A stretch of DNA of 64,000 nucleotides, taken from assembly GCF_014839805.1 (NCBI RefSeq), contig NC_051119.1, positions 5,759,245-5,823,244 of the forward strand. The letters run 5' to 3'. Below, piece after piece: positions 39,300-49,215 of this stretch. Positions within the stretch are counted from its first letter, which is position 1. The number at the start of each line of letters is the position of its first letter. Position numbers and translations under genes: made by a program. The notes under the pieces are model-generated. The model was not told the DNA's origin, made no database searches, and was given only the letters and a program-made list of their open reading frames with translations. This stretch comes from Manduca sexta. Its lineage: Eukaryota > Arthropoda > Insecta > Lepidoptera > Sphingidae.

Positions 39300-40010
39300 G
39301 AATTTTGGTTTAATGATTTTTTTTTATACATAAAAAATGCCAAGGCATATAAACATACATAGAAACTACTGCGCGCTAATGCAAATATACTCTGTTCCCA
39401 CGAGTGCTCTCGTTTCTATAATTAAAGTGAAAGTAAGTACAGTTAGCAAAACAAGTTTACCTTGAACAATGAATTTGTGAAAGGGTTTAATTAGGGCAGG
39501 TCGCCACTGTCGACTTGCGCGGGACCCGGCTTAACGTGGGATTCAAAAGACGCATTTTGTTTAATCAGTAAAGCATTACACTGCGGTGTTTTAGGAGAAT
39601 TTATTTTTAGGTTAGAGCTAAAAACAAAGTCTGTTGTAAAAAATATTTGATATTGTATCACATTCAACAATCTTAAACTACAATTAAATTAACTGTAAAA
39701 TCAAAACATAGGCTACAATTTGTTAAATTCCCACATTATTCTATCATCGGAGAGGCTCCAATTATTACATTGCTTAATTCCATAAACATTTTTCCAGTAT
39801 CAGAGAAGAATGAAATTATCAAAACAAACGCTATCTGCAGTAGAAATTTCTCAGATTATTTAATGAGCAACTGCGAGGTTACGTCCGCGTGAATTGGCTT
39901 CCCACTACAAAATTCGCTTTAACACTTTTCGGCACTATCGCTATCTATTTAAAAAGTAAATAAATAGGAGCATAAAACTGGGATTAAAATATAGTGTGGT
40001 ATGGTAATCC
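39300..40010. other. Non-coding stretch
   Basis: A GC-richer patch at 39500-39550 (GTCGACTTGCGCGGGACCCG) is not a repeat seen elsewhere in the window and has no ORF. Function unknown. Confidence -1.
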
Positions 40011-40310
40011 AGGAGGTGGACTACCCGTGTGCCAAATTTCATCCAAATCCGTTCAGTCGTTTCCGCGTTTAGTTCTAACAAACATCTCAAATTCCAAATA
40101 TTTTCTTAAACTTTTGCATTTATATTATTAGATTTTGTTCGTAACTTCGCTCGCGATAATTTTATATAGAATAAAAGTCCTTATATATTTTCGGGTTAAT
40201 AAATAGTATATCCTTACTAGGATCTGAAACTATCTTCATCTCAAATTGCATCAAAATCCATTCAGTAGTTCTGAGACACGGCGGGTAATTATGTTTTAAT
40301 TTAAGAACTA
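40011..40310 (-). mobile_element. Two abutting Helitron-like K fragments
   Basis: 40011-40132 has CAAATTTCATCCAAATCCGT and its minus-strand 5' TC end at 40132 (TCTAATAATATAAATGCAAA). 40133-40310 starts with a CTTCGCTCGCGA block like the K 3' end and has AAATTGCATCAAAATCCATT. The minus ORF 40162-40356 is not a gene. Confidence -1.
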
Positions 40311-40618
40311 AGATTTTACTACTAATGTTTTTATAAGAAGAAAAAATACAAATCAATCAACCGATGGTGAGTGATCGTCATCTTTAAACCTCGACAATAA
40401 TTGAATCGTCGATGCGTAGAGTCTTAAGGTAAGAATAGGTTCCCGAAGGTCCCTAAACCCAGCGGCTTGGAAATAATGTTTTCTTGTTCAAAATAAACAA
40501 GGCATTCAAGATCAAAGTGTTCTTAATACGTTCAACGTGTCGTATATTGTAAGAAAACTCAGTTTTAATAGTAACTAGGTGTTTAAGATATAGTAAATAT
40601 CTAGTAAGTAATGTTTAC

Positions 40619-40755
40619 TGGTGGTAGGTCATATATGAAAGTCCGCGTGGGTAGGTACCACCGTAATGTCTATTTCTACTGCCAAGCAGCAGTGTGTAGT
40701 CACTGTTATGTTTCGGTTGGTAGGGCAATATAAAATACATTCTACCACCAGCAAT
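40619..40755 (-). repeat. Chimeric repeat: B joined to C terminus
   Basis: 40619-40718 is inverted repeat B (CTGGTGGTAGGTCATATATG, GTAGGTACCACCGTAATGTC, GCAGTGTGTAGTCACTG). It continues directly into a + strand repeat-C end (TACATTCTACCACCAGCAAT). The outer ends are thus short inverted copies of the shared CTACCACCAG motif. Confidence -1.
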
Positions 40756-41507
40756 AGTATAAATCAGATGTCTATCAAAAGCATTGAAACTGAATATTTA
40801 CGTCATTTGTAAAGCTTTAGTATGCGGATTAACTTCAGATAGTTTGAGTTACTTTGTTCGTAGTGATTGATAACGGTTGAGTGGCGACAGACTCTGTGCT
40901 CAATTAGGTGAAGTTACCAGATCATTGTATCAAGTAGGAAATTTACAAAATAATGAGACTGTAATTGAATGTTGAGAAAAATTGGAGTGACGTGATGAAT
41001 TCTAAAGCAAATCATAAACTTCTTCTCGTTAGGATTATAAGTCTACTCCGCAATTTGCTATTATAGACTAAAGAAGAAAGTATTCTTCTTGTTATTCAAT
41101 TAATATTTTAATGATAACTTCAATAATTAAAACAGTGCTTTGGTATAATAATTGTAAAAGCAGCGCCCCTAGTTTTATAAATTTAAAAATCAACAAAGAT
41201 ATCCCAAAATTTGGTACCAGCTCTGATTAAAATAGGCAAAATCTCATAATAAAGTATAAAACTCACCTGGGACTCAACCTTAATTCACCGTGATGAAGGC
41301 CACAATACAACTGGGGCATAAAATCGATAGAAGCTAGAATCTATTTATATCAATGTCTAACAGCAAGCTGTAATACAGGAGGTAATAGTTTTATTGTATA
41401 ACTTGCTAAGTGCTTCTTATAGCGAACCGACATAGAGGGGAACCAGTTTTATATAGCCAAGATTGCCTTTACCTATCCGACTGAATTTAATAAGATCACA
41501 GGTTAGT
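40756..41507. other. Non-coding stretch
   Basis: AT-rich, nothing recognised. Confidence -1.
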
Positions 41508-41675
41508 GACTCCACTGTTTCTGATGTTAAATGGAATAGGATCCAGATAGCGTTATCTGACGAGAAATGTATGTCCTTCGTCAGTCAACATAATTATTCC
41601 TGTTTAAAACCGGATATAAATAGGGTGACTCCGTAACGCTAAATATTGACGTGGGCCATTATGGTGGGTTTTACT
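41508..41675 (+). repeat. Repeat C fragment (diverged)
   Basis: TTTCTGATGTTAAATGGAAT, GGATCC, CGTCAGTCAACATAATTATT, ACTCCGTAACGCTAAAT, GACGTGGGCCATTATGGTGG. It lacks the CTACCACCAG end. Confidence -1.
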
Positions 41676-41759
41676 TGGCACCTAAAGGCAAGTGGATCAG
41701 CAACTGGATGGAACAGTAATTTAGAATATTTACTAGCACAGCAAAATAAAATCTTAATA

Positions 41760-41965
41760 TTAGGCAACGAAGATTATGGAGCGGAGGCCACGAACTGGCA
41801 AAGACAACGTCGGATGTTACCCACGAGGCGGACAGATGACCTAATAACAGTCACAGGAGATGGATTGAGCTGGATGCGGGCCGCTTCCAAAACATCGATC
41901 TGAAAATCTGAGGAGGCCTAAGTTCAGCAGTTGACATCCTGTAGCTGAAGATGATGACCTTTAGC
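41760..41965 (+). pseudogene. RTE-type LINE 3' end fragment
   Basis: GGAGCGGAGGCCACGAACTG, AAGACAACGTCGGATG, GACAGATGACCTAATAAC, GGATTGAGCTGGATGCGGGC, then GGAGGCCTAAGTTCAGCAG. The same order of blocks is seen in the better-preserved fragment at 53110-53330. The + ORF 41646-41903 spans repeat C and this remnant. Confidence -1.
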
Positions 41966-42027
41966 CAACATGAGATATAGCATCTCTCGAAAGTTGATAG
42001 ATTTCTGCTAAAATCACATGTAAACTT

Positions 42028-42228
42028 TTTTTTTTGTTTACTTCTTTGAATGAGGAGACGAGCTTGCTGTTCACCTGATGATAAGCAACACGAACACACA
42101 AAAACAGTAGAAACACCATCCAACACCTTGAATTACAAAGTATTGTTTGGTATTCCAACGAACTCGCTATGAGATGTTAATTTTTATTAAGTCCAGTAGT
42201 TACACTGGCTACAAAGTAGCCTCCTAAC
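42028..42228 (+). repeat. Repeat B, 3'-truncated copy
   Basis: TTTGAATGAGGAGACGAGCT, GAATTACAAAGTATTGTTTG, CCAGTAGTTACACTGGCTAC, then loss of the remaining third. Minus ORFs over it are artefacts. Confidence -1.
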
Positions 42229-45003
42229 TTACCTTGCTTTCTTTACTAGAAAACTTCTTTACTAGAAATTGAGACCCACTTGAATTATGTTTTCCCCAAT
42301 TTTCCCCTTCCGGAATAGATCTTTGATATTTGATTTAGTAATAGAAATGAAAATTATATCACAGATAAACAAGTCTTGAACAAACAGAAAATTGTAGTGG
42401 TAACCGAACGGAACACATTGTAAACATGCCTAAATTATGAAACTCAGTAATAACACGTAACTACGAAAACAATGTGATTTTAGCAGAATCCTCTGCTTGC
42501 GTGGAAACAACAGAAAATACAGAGTTCATACACTGAAAATTGTAAGTAGTTTTAGTCTCTCGGCGATGTATTGTTAAAGTTCAAAAGTTCTTTTTGTTAT
42601 ATTCTTTTCAACTAACCGCGATTAAGGAACTAACTTGATAATTCACTTTTGTTTAATTCTGTAAAAGTGTAAGAATTTCCTTCATGTTTCGATTTTTACA
42701 TTGTTCATATTTTTAACAATTTCCATAATATTTTAACTGACTTCAAAAAAGGAGGAGGTTCTCTATTCGAATGTATGTTTTTATGTGTTTGTCACCGACA
42801 GGCACCGACTCCAAAATTGGTAACTAGTATATAGGATGTAAAATTATTTTTTGGTTTTTAGTGATTTTTAAAGGCGGCTTATTTTTTTTTGTTATTACGT
42901 CTTTATGGAATTTTTATATTGTTGTTCATCTTTTTAGGACACCATCATTACTCAAATCAACTTCGGTAATCTGTAAAGAAACAACTAAAACTAATAATAA
43001 TAATAATAGGTCAGCTACTTGAAATTGTTACACAAATGTAAGCTCTGCAATTTACTTGATAGACAGTTCTAACGGTACAGAAAACCTTTTAAAGCTTTCC
43101 AATAAAAATACTTATATTTCAAAGTGAATTTCCAGGTCTAACCTATTACGAGGTAATGAAAATAGCTCAAAAATAAACAGGTTCAAAGCATCGAACGTCA
43201 GACGATCAAAGGCACGTGCGTATTCGATTGCACTTAACGAGATGTCAGCTAATTACCTCGTGTCATCTGTAATCAAAGAGTCGTTAGGATCAACCAGTGT
43301 AAGTTGAGCCCCGCCGTATTTGTACTCCGGTAAAAATTAACGGACGTCCGTTCATTTGCATTTCGCTTTGCACAGCCCGCAGAACGGGAACAATGATAGC
43401 TCAGTTTAGTTTTTCTTTTGAAACCGCGTTTAGTTATACGTTTTGATTGCTGAAGGGGAAAATCTACAGCAAAGGAACTAAGTCGGTAAAATTAAAGGGT
43501 ATTCAGATTCAAAAGCTTCCGCTGTGCTATTTTAATTTTCATCTTAACTGACAGTTTGTGAATGTAGTTTTAGCTTTGTGAGGATTTTTGTTGTGACGAC
43601 AATTAGGAATAGTAGCGTATATTCAGGTTTACTGAATTATTTTGAGTATTCAGTTATCTCTTAATACATTTTTGACATATATAAAGTTAAATTTAAAGTT
43701 GTATTAAGTAAGTATATTGTACTTTTAATTTTGGCAACGTACCGATCCAGATTACCAAATTTCTTTTACTTTACTGTGATTGTTAATCAAAAAAGTGTTT
43801 TGACTTTTGGCTGTCGATTTACTTGATAAAAGGAAATGATTGTTCATTTTTACCTCATTAATTAACGTCGGATACCTTAGAGTCCCACTATGTCTTTTCT
43901 ATATAGTTCCTAAAAAAAAATGTTATAAAAACTCTTCTCTGATAATTCTTTTTGCTACATTTAAAAAAGGTGCAATGAATACATTTCGCTGTATTTCCAT
44001 CATGTACGAAGCGTATATCGACATATCGGGCACGGATCCAATCTGGCAAACTCATATAATAGATTGGTCGGCTAGGGAATTAAATCTAGGATATCAATGT
44101 ACAGACAGCAACGAAAGTAGCTGAACAAATTCATAGTTTTAACACTGCAAATATAATTTCAATAATATATATCTTCGTATGGAGTAAAGTATTATTGTAT
44201 TTAATTTTTGTAAAACAAAAAACTTGGTAGGTACACAAAAGTGTACAAGCCATTTGAAGTTTTGAATTAGTTTAGCAATTTATATGAGTGACTATATTTT
44301 AACCATAGAGAGAAAGTTATTTTATAATAATTTGATATCATTATTATTACTAGTTAAATTTTAAGATGCTTTCTCGCTTAGTGATATTCAACTTTAAAAC
44401 GTTTGGTTTCAATTTTAATTATTTATGCGGTTGTATTCCAAAACAATTTTGTTGGCAATTAATCGATAGAATGGTTTTGCTGTAGGTATTTCACCGACTC
44501 CAATTCTAAGCAGGATTTGCATATGGAAAAATTTCTGATATTTTAAGTTTAACGTGTTAAAATGCACGGGTACCTTTCTAGCTAAGACATCACGAAGATG
44601 CTGTTAAATTGTTGCCACGGAACACTATTAAACTATAAAACTTCGAGATAGTCCTTCAAGTTGCTGGAACATCAGTTTCATACTAGTGTTTGTCGGATAA
44701 AAGTTGACTGTGTCTTCACAGCGCCTTAATAAAAAAAGTAATTCATTCTTGTATATTTAAAATCTAAAGACGTGAGTAAATTAGTATGTGAATTATGATG
44801 ATTTCCCTTAGTATATACTTTAAGCTCTCCACGCGATATTTCACATTATGAATTATTATCATCGTGCATTGCGTTTTCAAGCGTGATAGGTAATCGAACA
44901 AAATATTTTTATAGAAAATTAATTGCAAATTCTATTCTTGATATTCAATTATTTCGCTAATCTGTTAAAGGTGCATTATATACTGTATATATTATATACT
45001 ATA
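42229..45003. other. 2.8-kb non-coding stretch, mostly unique
   Basis: 42739-42840 has CTGACTTCAAAAAAGGAGGA followed by TTCTCTATTCGAATGTATG, a repeat found throughout lepidopteran genomes as I recall; a shorter trace is at 45918. 43160-43470 is less AT-rich (CCCGCCGTATTTGTACTCCG, GCACAGCCCGCAGAACGGG), with no match elsewhere in the window and no ORF. The + ORF 43840-44124 has no motif. Confidence -1.
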
Positions 45004-45325
45004 TTGACTGCCTCAGTGACGTAGTTGTAATTGTACACAGTACGACTACTGCGCTGAGGTCCTGGGTTCGAATCCCGGGTCGGGCAAAAATAATAGTGAT
45101 TGGGTTTTTAATCTTAAAAAAAGCACGTAAAGCTGTTAATCCTTGGCCTGCTTCTTCTCCAGTCATGTTGGATTACTGTCCCACCAGACTATGAGAGTGA
45201 AGGAACAGAGAGTGCACCAGTGTATTGCGTACACACTTGTGTACTATAATATCTCTTGCGTACCTAGCTGATCTCCGTTGAGATTGGCCGCCGTGGCCGA
45301 AATTCGGCTAGGAGGAATTCAAACC
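45004..45325 (+). mobile_element. SINE-E (long form), full copy
   Basis: A tRNA-like head with B box GGTTCGAATCC (45065-45075) and CGGGTCGGGCAAAA continues into AGCACGTAAAGCTGTTAATC, ACTATGAGAGTGAAGGAACA, GTGCACCAGTGTATTGCG, TGTGTACTATAATATCTC and GGCCGCCGTGGCCGAAATTC. It shows that body fragments at 13593, 49078 and 52868 belong to a tRNA-headed SINE. Confidence -1.
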
Positions 45326-45390
45326 AATACGAATGGGCTATAAATTTTAAAAAATAAAATCATATACAACCTATAATATCCCAACATTCT

Positions 45391-45600
45391 TCAAACCAAC
45401 TCCATTACGTCAACAACTAAAAAACAATCACAAACAATTTTAAAAGCGGAAAGTATTTTCTGAGAGATCATTTTATACTGGCCACTCGGCACCGCTGCGT
45501 TTGACAGCGAGGTTTGTTTGGGGTCGCTAAAAGTCCCCAGAGACAGCACCTGAGTCATTATGGTTATGAAACACAATCAACCCTACAAATGAAACGGTTT
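45391..45600 (-). other. Exon-like patch on the minus strand, unidentified
   Basis: A minus-strand frame (ATG at 45576) reads MTQVLSLGTFSDPKQTSLSN, AAVPSGQYKMISQKI. Its 5' part has non-AT-rich codons unlike the surroundings. A CAG falls just before GTGCTGTCTCTGG, as at a splice acceptor. I recognise no family and see no clear donor. It may be an exon, a pseudogene or chance. Confidence -1.
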
Positions 45601-46541
45601 TGGGGTTCAGCAGAGTTAAAACCGGACGGAATTTTTGTTTTCTGCATTTTTGTTAAAACATTTTGAATGCAGTTTGAACTTTGAAGGGAGTATTTATGAG
45701 TTTCTTTTGGTTCGGTATTTTTACAGGGAATTTTGTATTTACCAATTCAATTATATTTCTACTTAAACGTCAACATTAATTATTTTTTTAACAATCTAAA
45801 AAGGAATTCACTTAATTCATCATAATCCTTTTTTGTGTTAATCAGTGCTAATTTTTACTTCCATAGTCTAATATCGGTTTTTTTTTTCATTGGAAACGTC
45901 AACATTATCTTATTTTTATCCGACTTCAAAAAGAGGAAGTCATTCGTTGTATTTTTTATGTATTTTTCAATTATCATGTTTATCTCCCATGTTTGATTTA
46001 GATAAATTATTTTCTAGCACTGCATTTCATTTAATTCATTGATATAAGCTTGGATTTTATAATGCAAAGGAAAACTCCTCAAAATAAAATAAGACCTCGA
46101 TGATTCTGTTTGAGCTTGTTTATTTTTATTTATAATACATAATATTTCATAGTAGAGACCTTGTAACTCTTCTGAGCCTTCCTATTAACTACCACATTAA
46201 TTAAAACGACAAAAGCATTGTCTTGATACTTGATATATTTTTATTTAATGATTAAATGAACTTCTATATCAAAATATTAATATCTGTAAATATATCGTCA
46301 AGCTATAAGGTCGGTATTTGCACGTTTTACCCTTTGGCATAGAAAGTCGTTTAAGTATATGAAGACCTTCTCCGTATAATATCATTTTCGTGTAGTCTAA
46401 GTAACCTTAGGGCACGAATTGGTACAATGTACTCATATTTATAAAAATATAAGATTTTGGGGTTCTACATACAAAAGAAAGAATCTTTATGATCTACATT
46501 ATTATCGCAAAGTGGGTTGTTGCTTTCAAGATTTATAATAA
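45601..46541. other. Non-coding stretch
   Basis: AT-rich. A short CGACTTCAAAAAGAGGAAGT trace occurs at about 45922. No gene recognised. Confidence -1.
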
Positions 46542-46901
46542 TTATACACAGACAGGACGATACACTACAATATACCAGATATTATATTAATGGATAAAAT
46601 CCAGAAGTCTGCTTACATCATAGATATAACAATACCAAACACTCACAACATTCAATCCACCATAGCTGAGAAACTTTCCAAATACATTGAACTTCAAGAC
46701 GAATTTATACGAATGTGGCGTCTTCATAAAGCAGTTATAGTACCAATAGTTTTGGCCACCACGGGCGTGATTCCTACACAGCTCCACAACTCTCTACAGA
46801 CACTCCATCGACCAATATTCATATACATAACCCTTCAAAAAGCATTCATCCTCAACACTTGTCGCATAGTGAGAAAATTTCTGCAAATGGACCACGATTA
46901 A
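46542..46901 (+). pseudogene. C-terminal endonuclease-like domain of a non-LTR retrotransposon
   Basis: The frame is open from 46542 to the TAA at 46899-46901. Key residues: YNIPDIILMDK (PD), AYIIDITIPNTHN (D), AEKLSKYIELQ (K, EKxxKY), IVPIVLATTGVIP, LQKAFILNTCRIVRKFL. The PD...D...K spacing and IVPIV/RIVRKFL blocks match the C-terminal restriction-like endonuclease region of R2/R4/Dong-type LINEs as I know them; the clade is uncertain. The ATG at 46590 is internal and not a real start. Everything upstream is lost, so it is a dead 5'-truncated copy. Confidence -1.
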
Positions 46902-47032
46902 GTTTCTTTTACATTTCCCACTATAAACAATATTTTACTTTATGTTGCTGCACACTTGGCTTTGGCCCGTCCGCATCATGTAACCCGGCCTATAAGCCGA
47001 GATTTAGATATAAAAAAATAATAATATTTCGT
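46902..47032 (+). repeat. 3' UTR and A-rich tail of the LINE fragment
   Basis: Includes TGGCTTTGGCCCGTCCGCAT, AACCCGGCCTATAAGCCGAG and an A-rich end (ATAAAAAAATAATAAT). ORFs at 46859-47074 and 47075-47260 are artefacts. Confidence -1.
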
Positions 47033-47198
47033 CTTTGGCTGTATTACCTCCGTAAGTATAGACAGAGAGAGTAGTTGCAACGTGTATACACCCCAACTAG
47101 AGTAATGTATCTTAAAGGGGCCTCTACGTGTTGGATCCATGTAAATCCAAAGGAACAGCCTTCATGCCGTGATTTCCCACAGGAAAGATACAACATAA
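47033..47198. other. Unrecognised GC-richer fragment between two retroelements
   Basis: GTATTACCTCCGTAAGTATA, GGGGCCTCTACGTGTTGG, CAGCCTTCATGCCGTGATTT. Possibly a piece of another repeat. No ORF of interest. Confidence -1.
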
Positions 47199-47506
47199 TA
47201 ATATCAGCCCTGTATTACCGTCCCACTGTTGGGCACGGGCCTCCTCTGCTACTGAGATGAATTAGGCCTTAGTCTATCATGTTGACGTAGTGCGGATTGG
47301 AGACCTCACACACACTCAAAATTCCTATAGAAATCTTCTCAAGTATACAGGTTTCCTCACGATGTTTTCCTTCACCGTTAAAGCAAGCGATAATTCACAA
47401 ACAATACACACATAATTTTAGAAAAGTCAGAGGTGCTCTTAGATTTTGAACCCGCGGACATTCGTCTCGGCAGTCCGTTCCATACCCAACTAGGCTATCG
47501 CCGCTT
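47199..47506 (-). mobile_element. SINE-A copy, near full length
   Basis: ATCAGCCCTGTATTACCGTC, CGGGCCTCCTCTGCTACTGA, GGTTTCCTCACGATGTTTTC, AAGCGATAATTCACAAACAA, TTCGTCTCGGCAGTCCGTTC, AGGCTATCGCCGC. Confidence -1.
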
Positions 47507-47625
47507 TCAAGATTTGTTGGACAAATATTAATAACACAAAACTCCTTTGTAATAAAGACGTTCATCACGCCTTTCTCCCTGTTTAGCGGTAGGTTTTCAT
47601 ACCGATATTTCGACAGCTTTTTTTA

Positions 47626-47692
47626 ATTATTGCATCTAATATACATACTATAAATATACAAATATATATATATATATATTAGATATAATGCA
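47626..47692. repeat. AT-rich palindrome around a short (AT)n
   Basis: TTATTGCATCTAATATA pairs with TATATTAGATATAATGCAAT across an (AT)8-like core; the right arm carries an extra TATA. It could form a hairpin. Short AT palindromes also arise by chance in AT-rich DNA. Confidence -1.
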
Positions 47693-47888
47693 ATAGGAGA
47701 CGAGATCTTTCCATTTCCGTAGCTGCTAGCGGTAGGATATATTTCATATCTGCTCGGAAAGCGACCTCTGTACACAAGGTGTTAAAACTCGCCATAGTGG
47801 CTTATTTTAATGTTTCCTATGAAATCAGCCTGTCTACATACGGTTATAACAGGGCGGCATAATTGTGTCGACTGGCGATGAGTAATCA

Positions 47889-48336
47889 AACACCGCGAAC
47901 AAATGTTCTAAGGTTTGCGCGCTTGTCACGGGCCATGCGATTGCTTAAGGCGATACCTCAAGGTCCATTTTCATACATTTTAAAATTTAATATGACGAAA
48001 TTTTAAAGGCCGAAATATGCATGATTATTAATTATTTTTACGTTTTTCTTTCAACTGCGAGAACTAATCACTAACTAGACGTGAATTTAATTTCTTTACT
48101 TGCCAATACTTGTTTAGTTACCCAGATTAAAGGTGAAACAAAATGTATGAAAATGGACCTTGAGGTATCGCCTTAATACTATATCCCAGAGCTTGGTTAT
48201 ATTTATATGTAACCTGTCAGAATTCACAGAAATGGCTCATAGATGTATTGAAATCAATTGTTAAGATTAAATCTGTATAACATCGCATTAGTATCAACTG
48301 TTATGGTGTTATAATATATGTATAAATAAATAAAAA
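47889..48336 (+). mobile_element. Retroposon fragment with A-rich tail, itself carrying a TIR element
   Basis: The insert ends in TATAAATAAATAAAAAAA and is flanked by AATCA, fitting a 5'-truncated retroposon. Removing the TIR element at 47945-48176 leaves about 216 bp. The family is not recognised. Confidence -1.
47945..48176. mobile_element. MITE with perfect 37-bp TIRs and TTAA ends
   Basis: 47945-47981 (TTAAGGCGATACCTCAAGGT, CCATTTTCATACATTTT) is the exact reverse complement of 48140-48176. TTAA at both outer ends fits a TTAA target duplication as in piggyBac-type elements, though TA is also possible. The internal about 158 bp is AT-rich with no ORF. The identical arms suggest recent insertion. 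Confidence -1.
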
Positions 48337-48482
48337 AATCATCTCTCGTCAGTTGACACTACCTGAACTCCATTCCGTATACCATCAGGACTAGCTCACT
48401 ATGCCGCACCCTTACAACAACTTGACCCAGGGATCTAATCCGACACCTCAGCCTGCCAGTTGTGCCGCATAAGTAATAAAAT

Positions 48483-48788
48483 ATTTTTTTTATTGCTTTG
48501 AATGACGAGACGATCTTGCCGTTCACCTGATGGTAAGCGATACGACTGCCCATAAATAGTAAAAATACCATCCAACACCTTGAATTAAAATATTGTTTGT
48601 TATTCCACTGCGCTCGCCGTCCTAAAACAAGATAAGTCTTGTTATGTCCAGTAGTTACACTGGCTACAATGTCCTTCAAACCAGAATACAATAGTGACTA
48701 CACACCGCTGCTTGGCGGCGGAAATAGACATTGCGATGGTACCTACCCAAGCGGTTTCTCACAAATGAGAGACCTACCATCAGTAAAA
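48483..48788 (+). repeat. Repeat B copy, full length
   Basis: TTATTGCTTTGAATGACGAG, CACCTGATGGTAAGCGATAC, CCACTGCGCTCGCCGTCC, TGCTTGGCGGCGGAAATAGA, GGTACCTACCCAAGCGG, GACCTACCATCAGTAAAA. Minus ORF 48359-48691 and + ORF 48639-48860 fall on repeats. Confidence -1.
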
Positions 48789-49077
48789 TACGCCAGCGAA
48801 TTATATAGAAATACGGAACCCACATTTCCCTTTTCTATGCACACTTATCCCTTGTTATAACTACGTCTTCGTAAAGAAGAAAAATAATGTTAACAAAAAC
48901 TACAGTTGCTCGACGTTTAATTTTTACGCTTTTTAAAACATGCCTTTCGTAAAGGTATTTAATTACATTTTCCTTTGCATCTTATTTAATGTTAGTAATG
49001 GACTTTTGCTACGGGATGGATTACATCAAAATATATTCTATGATTGTTATTTTTCCGGTTGAAGAACATTGTGAATG

Positions 49078-49215
49078 AATCCCTCCTAGTCGAATTTCGG
49101 GTACGGCAGCCATTCTCAATGAAGGTCAGCCAGGTACGCAGGAGATTTTATAGTGCACAACTGTGTGCGCAATACACAGCACTCTCTGTTCCTTCACTTC
49201 ACTGACGCATTGGTC
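49078..49215 (-). repeat. SINE-E body fragment, inverted
   Basis: CCTCCTAGTCGAATTTCGGG, AGGAGATTTTATAGTGCACA, GCAATACACAGCACTCTCTG. Matches the long-form body at 45110-45325. Confidence -1.

Larger units (their letters stand above)
47730..48391 (-). repeat. Repeat C copy split by a retroposon
   Basis: 47730-47888 (GGTAGGATATATTTCATATC, ACACAAGGTGTTAAAACTCG, GCGGCATAATTGTGTCGACT) and 48337-48391 (ATCATCTCTCGTCAGTTGAC, ACCATCAGG) are the two halves of one inverted repeat-C copy. AATCA is present on both sides of the insert (47884-47888, 48337-48341). Confidence -1.

Noticed and set aside
48359..48691. 110-codon minus ORF
   Set aside because: Falls across repeats B and C; no independent support.
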